64,000 nucleotides of DNA from Paraburkholderia acidipaludis NBRC 101816 (lineage in GTDB: Bacteria > Pseudomonadota > Gammaproteobacteria > Burkholderiales > Burkholderiaceae): NCBI RefSeq assembly GCF_000684975.1, contig NZ_BAXZ01000007.1, positions 62,001 through 126,000 on the forward strand, read 5' to 3'. The position numbers and the translations under genes were made by a program. The notes beneath the pieces were generated by a model that did no database searches, had not been told where the DNA came from, and saw only the letters and a program-made list of their open reading frames with translations. Every line of letters starts with the position of its first letter. Position 1 is the first letter of the stretch. Below, piece after piece: positions 26,759 to 34,804 of the stretch.

Positions 26759-26787
26759 GGAAGCTGCGCCGCCATGGCGCAGCTTCC
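26759..26787 (+). terminator. 12-bp perfect hairpin between the exporter genes and the putative cargo gene
   Basis: GGAAGCTGCGCC pairs without mismatch to GGCGCAGCTTCC around a 5-nt loop. A second, weaker 6-bp hairpin follows at 26793-26814. There is no T-tract. The pair could end the exporter transcript or stabilise it while the next gene is set at a different level. Confidence 0.55.
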
Positions 26788-26846
26788 ATCAGCCCGATCC
26801 GGGATTCCAGATCGGTTAATCATGCTCAACTCAAATGGGAGCATTT

Positions 26847-27794
26847 ATGAGCATTTCGTTCTACGAAGTTACGCAACCCAATACCACGTACACCACGGAC
26901 GATGCAATATTTGACGTCGAGAGCGGCGCCACTCTGGACGCCCAAGGATCGTCGAATACGGTAATTCTGGAAACCGGGGCAGGCTACGTCACCATTGAGG
27001 GGACGGGCAATGCGCTCAACGGTTCGAGCATCAGCGGCGTAGGCGCCACGATTTACGGTGCGAACAACTCCGTTTCCGTCGGAGCCAACAGCCGCATTAT
27101 GGATAACGCCAATAGCGACACCATCACTGTTGGCGCAAACAGCTGGGTCTATGCCGCCGGCTCGAACGTCACCGTTAATGCTACGCAAGGGGGCACCCAG
27201 ATTACCGCCTTCGATGCAAATACGATCAGCGGCAACAATGACGTGATCGATCTTTGCGCCACAACGCATGTAATGACCATCAACGGAAACAGCAACTCGA
27301 TCAGTGCCAGCACTGCCGTACAGCCCAGCAACTCGGTGCAACTCAGTGTGAATGGTTCGAACAACTCGATCAACATCGCCCAAACTCTCGACCAAAATAA
27401 CTCCCCAATCGAGTCAGTTTCCGTCACGACAAGTTCCGGGTCGTTTATCGAGAATGGAAACGTGATTGTGCTTACCGGCGGCGCCAGCCTGGACAACAGC
27501 CAGGTCTACCCCAACAACCTGTTTGTCAATTTCGGCAACGGAAATACGCTTGATATCGACGGCATTCAAGCAGGAACGCTGATCGAATCTATCGACGCAT
27601 CGGGTAACGCAACCTGGTCGGTATGGCAAAACCCCGGGCTGCAAAGCACGGGCGTTGGCGCATCAGCCAATCCGCAAGCACAACAGCTCGTCCAGTCGAT
27701 GGCCTCCTACGCCGCTGCTCCCGCTGGTGTTTCGTCGACGCTCACGGCACAGAACTCGGCGGCTTCACCCCTCCTTGCTTCTTCACATCATTAA
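26847..27794 (+). CDS. Asn/Ser/Gly-rich repetitive protein, putative type I secretion substrate
   Basis: A 315-residue acidic, Lys/Arg-poor protein built of short strand-like units such as GVGATIYGANNSVSVGA, TISGNNDVIDL, TINGNSNSISAS and LSVNGSNNSINIA, a beta-solenoid or adhesin-like pattern. It has no Sec signal, no membrane segment and no RTX GGxGxDxxx repeats. It ends in a small-residue tail (VSSTLTAQNSAASPLLASS) of the sort seen in C-terminal secretion signals. The ATG at 26847 is preferred over 26835 because GGGAG lies 5 bases before it. It directly follows an HlyB-HlyD-TolC operon. Base composition is visibly less G+C-rich than its neighbours. No family is recognised; the export role is inference from position and composition. 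Confidence 0.72.
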   Translation: MSISFYEVTQPNTTYTTDDAIFDVESGATLDAQGSSNTVILETGAGYVTIEGTGNALNGSSISGVGATIYGANNSVSVGANSRIMDNANSDTITVGANSWVYAAGSNVTVNATQGGTQITAFDANTISGNNDVIDLCATTHVMTINGNSNSISASTAVQPSNSVQLSVNGSNNSINIAQTLDQNNSPIESVSVTTSSGSFIENGNVIVLTGGASLDNSQVYPNNLFVNFGNGNTLDIDGIQAGTLIESIDASGNATWSVWQNPGLQSTGVGASANPQAQQLVQSMASYAAAPAGVSSTLTAQNSAASPLLASSHH

Positions 27795-27886
27795 GCGACC
27801 GACGCGCGGCAAACCACGAATCAGTGGTTAGCCCGCATCGCGTCGACCTGCATGTGTACGTGGGAAGCGTGGTCTAACCTGCCCGC

Positions 27887-27910
27887 CGCGCGCAGCGCAC
27901 GCTGCGCGCG
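27887..27910. terminator. 10-bp perfect GC hairpin after the putative cargo gene
   Basis: CGCGCGCAGC and GCTGCGCGCG around GCAC. It is followed by TTCCCCCC rather than a T-run. A weaker AACCAC/GTGGTT hairpin lies at 27812-27829. Together they probably close the secretion locus; the rest of 27795-28025 shows no gene. Confidence 0.5.
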
Positions 27911-28025
27911 TTCCCCCCACGATGAGAGCCCCCACCGGAAGCATCTGTCGCTGCCGGTGGATCAAACGGCGCAAGCCAAACCTGTCGTTTTCCCTGGAGT
28001 ACCTGCCATACCGGGTTTTGCGGTC

Positions 28026-28053
28026 TAAATAACGTCCAGATTTTTGCCGTTAT
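28026..28053 (+). promoter_or_regulatory. Candidate sigma-28 (FliA) promoter of the chemoreceptor gene
   Basis: TAAA (28026-28029), 16 bases, then GCCGTTAT (28046-28053), against the flagellar consensus TAAA-N15-GCCGATAA: a perfect -35 and 6 of 8 in the -10, one base longer spacing. It ends 76 bp before the ATG. This would put the receptor in the motility regulon. Confidence 0.5.
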
Positions 28054-28129
28054 ATATTCCATGATTGGCGCTTTGTTCCATTAAAGAAACATAAGCGAGA
28101 CTCCGGCAACCCGACCCGCCCCTTCCACA

Positions 28130-29671
28130 ATGACAAACCTCACGCTCAACGCACGCATCGCCTCCACGATCGCGTTCCTCGCCCTGCTGCTGATCGCGAC
28201 CGGCGCGATCGGCATCGTCGGCATGGCCGAAAGCGACCGCGCCCAGCACGAGGCCTATGAGACCCACTACGCGTCGGTCGTCGCTCTGGGCAAGTCGGGC
28301 ACGGCCATGTCGCGGGCCCGCTTCGGACTGGACTGGGCGATCGCCAATCCGCAGTCGCCGCAGCTAGGCATGCAACTGGACCGTGCCAACGGCCTGCTCG
28401 CGGATTCCGACCGGCACTGGGCCGATTTCCGCGCACTGCCGAAGACGCCGGAACTCGCCGCCCTCACCGACGACCTCGACGCGAAGCGCAACGCCGTGCG
28501 TCACGACGGCATCGACCGCCTGATCGCGGCGATCCGCAGCGGCAACACGGGATGGATGGACGAGAACCGCGCACAGCATCTGATTGCGCTCTACACGGCG
28601 ATGAACACGAGCCAGAGCGCGCTGGAACAGTATCTGGACAAACAAGCAGCACAAGCGGAGGAGCACTCGACCAGCCTCTTCCACGCCATGCTCGCCACCT
28701 GCACGGCGAGCATCGTGCTTGCGCTCGGCGTGGCGTTCCTGAGCTGGCGCGCCCTGCGCCGCGCGATCATGACGCCGCTCGCGAGCGCGCTGCACCAGTT
28801 CGACGCGATTGCCGCGGGCGACCTCAGCACGCGCGTGACGGTGCGAACGAACGACGAAATGGGCACGCTGCTGCGCGCACTCGGCGCGATGCAGGAGCGC
28901 CTGCTGGGCACGGTGGCCTCGGTGCGCACCGGTTCCCAGGCGATTGCCTCGGCCACGCAGGAAATCGCGGCGGGGAATCAGGATCTCTCGCAGCGCACCG
29001 AGGAGCAAGCCGCCTCGCTGGGCGAAACCGCTTCGGCCATGGAGCAGCTCACGGCCACGGTCCAACTGAACGCGGCCAATGCCGAACAGGCCAGCGGCCT
29101 CGCGCGCGACGCGTCGCATCTCACTGCGAACGGCCGCGACGCCATGAGCGGGGTGATCGAAACCATGCGCGCGATCCACACGGGCTCCGCCCAGATGACG
29201 GGCATCGTCGGCACGATCGAAAGCATCGCCTTCCAAACGAACATCCTCGCGCTCAATGCCGCCGTGGAAGCGGCGCGTGCCGGCGACGAGGGCCGCGGCT
29301 TCGCCGTTGTGGCAGGCGAAGTGCGCAGCCTTGCGCAACGCTCGGCGACGGCGGCGCGCGAGATTGGCGCGCTGATCGCCGAATCCACGTCGCGCGTCGA
29401 GCGCGGCGCGAGTCTGGTGGAGAACGCAGGCGGAACGATGCAGCAGGTGGAGGCCGCGGTTACGCGAGTGACGAGCATCGTGGGCGAAATCGCGCAAGCC
29501 TCGCGCGAACAGAGCGAAGGCATCCAGCAGGTTGGCCTCGCAATCACGCAGATGGACGAAGTCACGCAGCAGAACGCCGCGCTCGTGGAGCAATGCGCAG
29601 CCGCGGCAGCCTCGCTTTCCGATCAGGCACATGCGTTGCGCGAATTGACCGGAGGCTTCAAAGTTGCCTGA
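28130..29671 (+). CDS. Methyl-accepting chemotaxis protein
   Basis: A 513-residue chemoreceptor: TM1 (IASTIAFLALLLIATGAIGI, about 10-30), a periplasmic four-helix-type sensor (about 32-185), TM2 (ATCTASIVLALGVAFLSW, about 187-205), HAMP, then the signalling hairpin with tip IAFQTNILALNAAVEAARAG. Gln/Glu methylation heptads flank the tip. There is no C-terminal pentapeptide tether. The sensor domain is of the Tar-like helical kind, but its ligand is not readable. It is monocistronic. Confidence 0.95.
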   Translation: MTNLTLNARIASTIAFLALLLIATGAIGIVGMAESDRAQHEAYETHYASVVALGKSGTAMSRARFGLDWAIANPQSPQLGMQLDRANGLLADSDRHWADFRALPKTPELAALTDDLDAKRNAVRHDGIDRLIAAIRSGNTGWMDENRAQHLIALYTAMNTSQSALEQYLDKQAAQAEEHSTSLFHAMLATCTASIVLALGVAFLSWRALRRAIMTPLASALHQFDAIAAGDLSTRVTVRTNDEMGTLLRALGAMQERLLGTVASVRTGSQAIASATQEIAAGNQDLSQRTEEQAASLGETASAMEQLTATVQLNAANAEQASGLARDASHLTANGRDAMSGVIETMRAIHTGSAQMTGIVGTIESIAFQTNILALNAAVEAARAGDEGRGFAVVAGEVRSLAQRSATAAREIGALIAESTSRVERGASLVENAGGTMQQVEAAVTRVTSIVGEIAQASREQSEGIQQVGLAITQMDEVTQQNAALVEQCAAAAASLSDQAHALRELTGGFKVA

Positions 29672-29700
29672 ACGCGCGGCAAACGTCATAGAATTGCCGA

Positions 29701-30210
29701 ATGCAAACTTACGTCGCTTTCCTGCGTGCCGTGAATGTGGGCGGCACCGGCAAACTACCCATGGCGGAACTCCGCGCCATGGCGGAAGCCGCCGGCTTCG
29801 CGAACGTGCGCACCTATATCGCGAGCGGCAACCTCGTCTTCTCCAGCGCGCTTTCCGAAGCGAAAGCCAAGGGTGCACTCGAACGCCGCCTCGACGAGTA
29901 CGCCGGCAAGCCGGTGGGCGTGCTCGTTCGCACGGGCGGAGAACTGACCGCGGTACTGCGCGCCAATCCGTTCACCGCCGCGGCGCCCGACCGTACGGTT
30001 GCGATCTTCCTCGACGCGCCGCCGCCCGCCGACACGCTTGCGCACGTGAGCGGCCTCGGCACTGAGGCAATCGCGCTCGGCAAGCGCGAGATCTATGTCC
30101 ATTACCCGGACGGCATGGCGCGCACGAAGCTCAAGATTCCAGCGGCAAAGTCGGGCACGGCGCGCAACATGAATACCATTGCCACGCTGGCCGAATGGGC
30201 TGCGCAATGA
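29701..30210 (+). CDS. DUF1697 domain-containing protein
   Basis: A 169-residue cytoplasmic protein starting YVAFLRAVNVGGTGKLPMAE and containing RTYIASGNLVFSS, both hallmarks of DUF1697. The later IYVHYPDGMARTKL region also fits. The domain has a ferredoxin-like double fold of unknown function. It starts 29 bp after the chemoreceptor stop and converges on the next gene. Confidence 0.92.
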   Translation: MQTYVAFLRAVNVGGTGKLPMAELRAMAEAAGFANVRTYIASGNLVFSSALSEAKAKGALERRLDEYAGKPVGVLVRTGGELTAVLRANPFTAAAPDRTVAIFLDAPPPADTLAHVSGLGTEAIALGKREIYVHYPDGMARTKLKIPAAKSGTARNMNTIATLAEWAAQ

Positions 30211-30240
30211 GCCAGAGATAACCCTTCGCGCCTTGGTTCA

Positions 30241-30792
30241 TCAGAACTTGTGCTGGACCGAAACGGTGGCGCCCGTATCGTGGCCGTGCGTGACGGAAAG
30301 GTGCGCACTGGCGGAAACGCGCCAGTCGTTGACCATCATCGCGAGCCGGCGCGTGGTATGCGCGGCTGAGCCCGTGCCTTCGTCCGCCAACTGCAGCAGG
30401 CTCAGCAGCGTAGCCGACGAAGCCACCGCACCCAATCCGCTCCCAGGGGATGTTGCTTGCGGTTGCGGTTGCAAATGCAAGGGACCGGAAGGCGGTGGCA
30501 CGACAGTGCGTTCGAACGCTCCGGGTGCCGCAGCATAGAAGTCGGAAGGACTAAGGCCGGCCGTGGCCTCCTGATACGACGAATACTGCAAGGCGTAGTG
30601 GAAAACGTACTGGCCCGGCTCCGGTATGGGAGAAACGACCTCCATGGGCAGCGGCGCAATCGAGGCGAGCAGCACGTCGGCGGATGCGCTGTCGGCGACA
30701 CCTTCCGCCAGGGCATTGCCGCTCAGGGCAAGGCAGATCACGCTGGTGGCCCAGCGCGGTTCGTGACGGCCTATCGTGAGCATGATTTTCAT
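30241..30792 (-). CDS. Exported protein of unknown function
   Basis: A 183-residue protein with a probable signal peptide (VICLALSGNALA, cleavage near residue 30). The mature part has a Pro-rich section (VVPPPSGPLHLQPQPQA) and a C-terminal stretch (WRVSASAHLSVTHGHDTGAT, then VSVQHKF) that alternates like outer-membrane strands and ends in Phe. No family is recognised. It could be a small surface or outer-membrane-associated protein. The start at 30792 gives a clean signal peptide; the longer frame adds 40 unlikely residues. No clear ribosome site. Confidence 0.6.
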   Translation of the reverse strand: MKIMLTIGRHEPRWATSVICLALSGNALAEGVADSASADVLLASIAPLPMEVVSPIPEPGQYVFHYALQYSSYQEATAGLSPSDFYAAAPGAFERTVVPPPSGPLHLQPQPQATSPGSGLGAVASSATLLSLLQLADEGTGSAAHTTRRLAMMVNDWRVSASAHLSVTHGHDTGATVSVQHKF

Positions 30793-31063
30793 CCCGCAAG
30801 GATTCAAAACATCACACTTCACAGGATACGGATCAGCGCGCCGGCGGCCCGCTTCGGCCCGCCGAACGACCAACCCGCCCGCCAGCCGGAAGTCATGGAG
30901 GCAGGCCAACACCGCAGCAATAGCAAGGGATCCTTTTCTTTATAGTCGAAACTGGAAAAGGCACCAAGTCGGCTTGCATCGGAGCCTTTCGCTCAGCCTG
31001 GCCAGCACCTTTACCCATACACCGGGCGATGCGTAGATGAACGCTTGATCGACTCGGCAATCG

Positions 31064-31090
31064 GTTGGCGAGACGCGACGCCTCGCCAAC
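31064..31090 (-). terminator. Hairpin at the 3' end of the oxygenase operon
   Basis: GTTGGCGAG and CTCGCCAAC pair perfectly, and the stem can grow inward to 12 bp with one G-U pair. It lies 58 bp past the last gene of the 14-gene operon. No T-run follows. The rest of the 30793-31147 gap shows no gene. Confidence 0.5.
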
Positions 31091-31147
31091 GCGTGCCGTG
31101 AGCTTCGGGCATGTCGCCGTTCGCTTACCTTGAAGCGTGCCCGGTCC

Positions 31148-32551
31148 TCAAGCCTCGAGTTGCTCGAGCACCTTGCCCTTGGTTTCGATGCCGAGCAGAT
31201 GCACGGCAACGGCGGCCAGGAACGGCGCAGCCGCGAGAATGTAGAACGCCACGTCGAGGTTTCCGCCGATCATGGTCTTCGAAACGATGGTGGGCGCGAA
31301 GATGGCCGCCACCTTGAGCCATGCGCCGCCCATACCGCAACCCATGGCGCGGATGCTGGTGGGATAGAGCTCCGGCGTATAGACATAGGCCGTGATGAAC
31401 CCGCACGCGAGGAAGCCCAGCGAAAAGGCACAGAACGTCGCGACCACGTAGACCGACATGGCGTGGCAGATGCCGGCCAGCGCGAGCGACAGCGCGCACA
31501 GCACGAACGAGACGTTGATGATGGGCTTGCGGCCCACCTTGTCGACGAGCAGCGCGCAGGTGAGCGAGCCCACCACGCCCAGCACGGATGCCGCCACCGC
31601 CAGATTCAGCGCGAGTTGCAGCGGCGCATGATAGATCGTGCGATAGATGGTGGGCAGCCAGGTCGAAAGACCGTACTGGATGAAGCCGCAGGTCATCCAC
31701 AGCATTGCCACGGCGATCGAGCGCTTGAGGTAGGCCGGGCCGTAGAGATCCTTGACGCGGCGCTCCGGGTGGCGGTTGACGAGCGCGTCGAACTCCGCTG
31801 CATCCGGGATCGGTTCGAGCACGCCCTTCACCTTGCGCTCGAACGCGCTCACGGCAATGTGCGCGTCTTCCAGACGATGGTGTTCGGCAAGCCAGCGCGG
31901 CGACTCGGGCACGAGACGGCGCAGCGTGAAGAACAGGATCAGCGGCAGGCCGCCGATGAAATACATGGCCTGCCAGCCGAAGCGCGGCACCATCCAGGCG
32001 CCCAGCGCATTCGAAGCGAGCAGGCCGATAGGAAACACGATTTCGTAAAGCAGAACGAACCGTCCGCGTCCGTGCGCCCGGCTGATCTCGTTGATATAGG
32101 TGGCCGCCACCGGCAGTTCGCCGCCAAGGCCCAGCCCCTGCACCACGCGCAGCGCCGCGAACGCCGCGAAGGTGGGCGCGAAGCCGCACGCAATGCTCGT
32201 CACGCCGATGATCCCCGAGCTCCATGCAATCGCGCGCACGCGGCCGTGTCGCTCGGCAAGCCACGGAAAGAGGAATGCGCCGAACAGCTGCCCGATCGAC
32301 CCGGAGGCGATCAGAAAGCCGATCTCCCACGGCGTGAGATGCCACTTCTGGATGAGGATCGGCAGTGTCGCGGCGATTGCGATCACGTCGAAGCCATCGA
32401 AGAACGTGGCGAGGCCGATGAGGATGCGCGCGCGCACCTGCATCGCATTGGTCGGCAGGCGTTCCAGCCGCGCGATGATCGAGCCGCGCGTGTGGGTCTC
32501 GCCCACGGTCGCCGCGCCCTGCCGCCCGATGAAGTTATCGATGGTTCCCAT
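31148..32551 (-). CDS. MFS transporter, aromatic acid:H+ symporter-like
   Basis: A 467-residue MFS carrier with 12 predicted membrane segments. TM1 carries D52-G-F-D55, the DGxD motif of the aromatic acid:H+ symporter group (PcaK/BenK-like). The loop motif LAERHGRVRA and a long central loop (about 205-265) with VPESPRWLAEHHR are typical. It closes the oxygenase operon and probably brings the aromatic substrate in. The start at 32551 leaves a 28-bp gap after the reductase gene; an upstream Met is less likely. Confidence 0.92.
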   Translation of the reverse strand: MGTIDNFIGRQGAATVGETHTRGSIIARLERLPTNAMQVRARILIGLATFFDGFDVIAIAATLPILIQKWHLTPWEIGFLIASGSIGQLFGAFLFPWLAERHGRVRAIAWSSGIIGVTSIACGFAPTFAAFAALRVVQGLGLGGELPVAATYINEISRAHGRGRFVLLYEIVFPIGLLASNALGAWMVPRFGWQAMYFIGGLPLILFFTLRRLVPESPRWLAEHHRLEDAHIAVSAFERKVKGVLEPIPDAAEFDALVNRHPERRVKDLYGPAYLKRSIAVAMLWMTCGFIQYGLSTWLPTIYRTIYHAPLQLALNLAVAASVLGVVGSLTCALLVDKVGRKPIINVSFVLCALSLALAGICHAMSVYVVATFCAFSLGFLACGFITAYVYTPELYPTSIRAMGCGMGGAWLKVAAIFAPTIVSKTMIGGNLDVAFYILAAAPFLAAVAVHLLGIETKGKVLEQLEA

Positions 32552-32579
32552 GCGTCTCGTCCATTCCCGTTTCGTTGGT

Positions 32580-33827
32580 CTACGCAAGCGCCTTGCTGGT
32601 GTCGGTCAAGGTCGAAAGATCGACCGCTCGGCCCTGGCTCATCCATTTGCGCGCGAGCTTCAGGTCGCGTGCCGCGTTGATCGCGATCACGCCGCGCAGA
32701 TGGCCGAGCTCCACGAAGAAGAGCGACGCGCGCTTTTCATCGAGGTTGCCGCGCACCGCCAGTTCGGCGTCCGCGGGCAGGTCGCCCAGGATCTGCAGGT
32801 TCACGTCGTATTGATCGGACCAGAACCACGGAATTTCGGCGTACGGAGCTTTCACGCCCAGCACGGCCTTTCCCGCCGCGATGGCCTGGTTCTGCGCGTT
32901 GGCCCAGGACTCCAGCCGCACGCGCCGCTTGAGCCACGCATTCGGATGATTGGCCACGTCGCCGCAAGCAAACACGTTCGGGTCTTCCGTCGCGCCGTAT
33001 TCGTCCACCACGATGCCGTCCGCCACCGCGAGGCCCGCGGCTTCCGCCAGCGCCGTGTGCGGCGCGAGGCCGACGCCGGCAACGGCGAAGTCGGCGTCGA
33101 GCGTCGAGCCGTCGGCGAAGGTGGCGCGCACGCGGCTCGCGTCCTCCGGATGATCTTCGAGCGAGACGAGCGCGGCGTTCAGGCGCACGTCCACGCCGTT
33201 CGCCCGATGCAGGTTCAGCAGGAAGTCCGATACCAGCGGCGGCAGCGAGCGCGCGCACAGGCGCGGCGCACCTTCCACCACGGTCGCCTCGACGCCGAGC
33301 TTGCGCGCCGTAGCCGCGACTTCAAGGCCAATCCAGCCGCCGCCCACCACGAGCACGCGCCGGCTCGCGCGAAGGCGTTCGCCCAGCGCCACGGCTTCAT
33401 CGAGCGTGCGCAGATACGTGACGTGCGAGGTCTTCGCGACGCTCGCCGGCAGACGGCGCGCCGCGCCGCCCGTTGCGATCACGAGTCGGTCGTACTGCAC
33501 CTCGCGGCCCTCGCGGGTCTTCACGATGCGCGCGGCACGGTCGATCTGCGTGGCGCAATCGGGTTGCCACGTCTCGACGTTCAGGTCTGCGAACTCATCG
33601 GGCTTGACGATGCGAACAGTGTCGATGTCCGCGTCGCCCGCGAGCACGGCTTTCGAAAGCGGCGGACGTTCGTAGGGCAGATGGATTTCGTCGGCAATCG
33701 TCACGAGGCGGCCGTCGAAGCCCTCCTTGCGCAACGTCTTGACGACCCAACCCGCCGCCTGGCCGCCACCGATCACGACGACCGTGCCGGGTGCTGCCTG
33801 CGCTTCCTGCGTGCCTTCGGTGTTCAT
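32580..33827 (-). CDS. FAD/NAD ferredoxin reductase of an oxygenase system
   Basis: A 415-residue pyridine-nucleotide-disulfide-type reductase, like BphA4/TodA and putidaredoxin reductases. FAD loop VVIGGGQAAG (about 17-26), NAD loop VVGGGWIGLE, YERPPLSK near the flavin, and ACGDVANHPN near residue 290 are present, followed by the C-terminal reductase_C domain. It would pass electrons from NADH to the Rieske ferredoxin encoded at the head of the operon. It overlaps the extradiol dioxygenase gene by 4 bp (ATGA). Confidence 0.93.
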   Translation of the reverse strand: MNTEGTQEAQAAPGTVVVIGGGQAAGWVVKTLRKEGFDGRLVTIADEIHLPYERPPLSKAVLAGDADIDTVRIVKPDEFADLNVETWQPDCATQIDRAARIVKTREGREVQYDRLVIATGGAARRLPASVAKTSHVTYLRTLDEAVALGERLRASRRVLVVGGGWIGLEVAATARKLGVEATVVEGAPRLCARSLPPLVSDFLLNLHRANGVDVRLNAALVSLEDHPEDASRVRATFADGSTLDADFAVAGVGLAPHTALAEAAGLAVADGIVVDEYGATEDPNVFACGDVANHPNAWLKRRVRLESWANAQNQAIAAGKAVLGVKAPYAEIPWFWSDQYDVNLQILGDLPADAELAVRGNLDEKRASLFFVELGHLRGVIAINAARDLKLARKWMSQGRAVDLSTLTDTSKALA

Positions 33828-34786
33828 TGCTTGCGCTCCGTCATGAACTTGCCTTCCGGCGCCTGGACGTTCTTCTGGCGGCGCGTGTTGCCGTCGAGGC
33901 CGCCGTCGATGGCCCATTCGGCGAACACGGTCGGGCCCGGCTCGAAGTCGCGCGGTTGCCATTCCGGCGTGAGGATATCTTCGTCGGCGTAGTACTCGAT
34001 CAGGCCGCCCGCCGGGTTCTTGAAGTACCAGAAGTACGCCGAAGAAACGGGATGCCGGCCCGGGCCGAGCTGCGTGGTCCAGCCGCAGCGGCTGATATGC
34101 AGGCCGCCGCCGAATACCTCGTGGATGTCACGCACCGTGAACGCCACGTGATTCAACCCCTTCTTGCCGTCGGGCAGCGCGAGCAGGAACAGGTCGTGAT
34201 GGCCGCCGTGCGGCGCGCAGCGCATGAACGCGCCGCGATTCGGGTAGCGGTCCGAAGTTTCGAAGCCCAGCAGTTCGTGATAGAACTTCTCCTGCTCGGC
34301 GAGGCAGTTCGTGAAGAACACCACGTGGCCGACTTCCACCGGCTCCGCGCGCTCGTAGATGGGCGAAGGCTGGTCGACGCGCAGCGTTTGCCCCCACACG
34401 TTCGACGGCGAGCCCTGCACGTCGATCTCGCGCTTGCGGGTCACTTCAATGCGGATCGCCATGCCGGCCGGGTCGTAGCAGCCCACCGCCGTGTCGGTGG
34501 AGGTATAGCCGGGCTGGCCCTTCAGGCGTTCGCGCAGGGCGTCCAGTTCTTCGCGCGTGGCCACGCCCCACGTCACTTCGCGCAGCGTCGGGCCCGCCTC
34601 GAACGCGACGGGCAGCGACAGGTCGTTCGCATCGACGGCCAGCACCGTGCAGCCGTTCAGCGTCTCGAAGCGCGCGCGAGTTTCGTCATGCGCGACTTCC
34701 TTCAAGCCCCAGTCGGCGAAAAAACGCCGACAGGTTTCGAGGTCCGTCACGCCGTAAGTAATCTGTTCGATGCCAAGAATCGTCAT
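33824..34786 (-). CDS. Two-domain VOC extradiol ring-cleavage dioxygenase
   Basis: A 320-residue type I extradiol dioxygenase of the catechol 2,3-dioxygenase/homoprotocatechuate fold. The C-terminal domain holds the Fe(II) triad H154 (EVGHVVFF), H213 (LNHVAFTV) and E264 (GLIEYYAD). The N-terminal domain is the non-metal half. It would open a catechol-type ring next to the two hydroxyls with O2. It is the key sign that the operon works on an aromatic ring. It lies 18 bp after the aldehyde dehydrogenase gene and overlaps the reductase gene. The exact diol is unknown. Confidence 0.92.
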   Translation of the reverse strand: MTILGIEQITYGVTDLETCRRFFADWGLKEVAHDETRARFETLNGCTVLAVDANDLSLPVAFEAGPTLREVTWGVATREELDALRERLKGQPGYTSTDTAVGCYDPAGMAIRIEVTRKREIDVQGSPSNVWGQTLRVDQPSPIYERAEPVEVGHVVFFTNCLAEQEKFYHELLGFETSDRYPNRGAFMRCAPHGGHHDLFLLALPDGKKGLNHVAFTVRDIHEVFGGGLHISRCGWTTQLGPGRHPVSSAYFWYFKNPAGGLIEYYADEDILTPEWQPRDFEPGPTVFAEWAIDGGLDGNTRRQKNVQAPEGKFMTERKQ

Positions 34787-34804
34787 GATCTGTCTCTCCT
34801 GCCG

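Noticed and set aside
26847..27794. RTX toxin or autotransporter
   Set aside because: No GGxGxDxxx nonapeptides, no Sec signal and no C-terminal barrel, so neither class fits. It is kept as a non-RTX cargo candidate.
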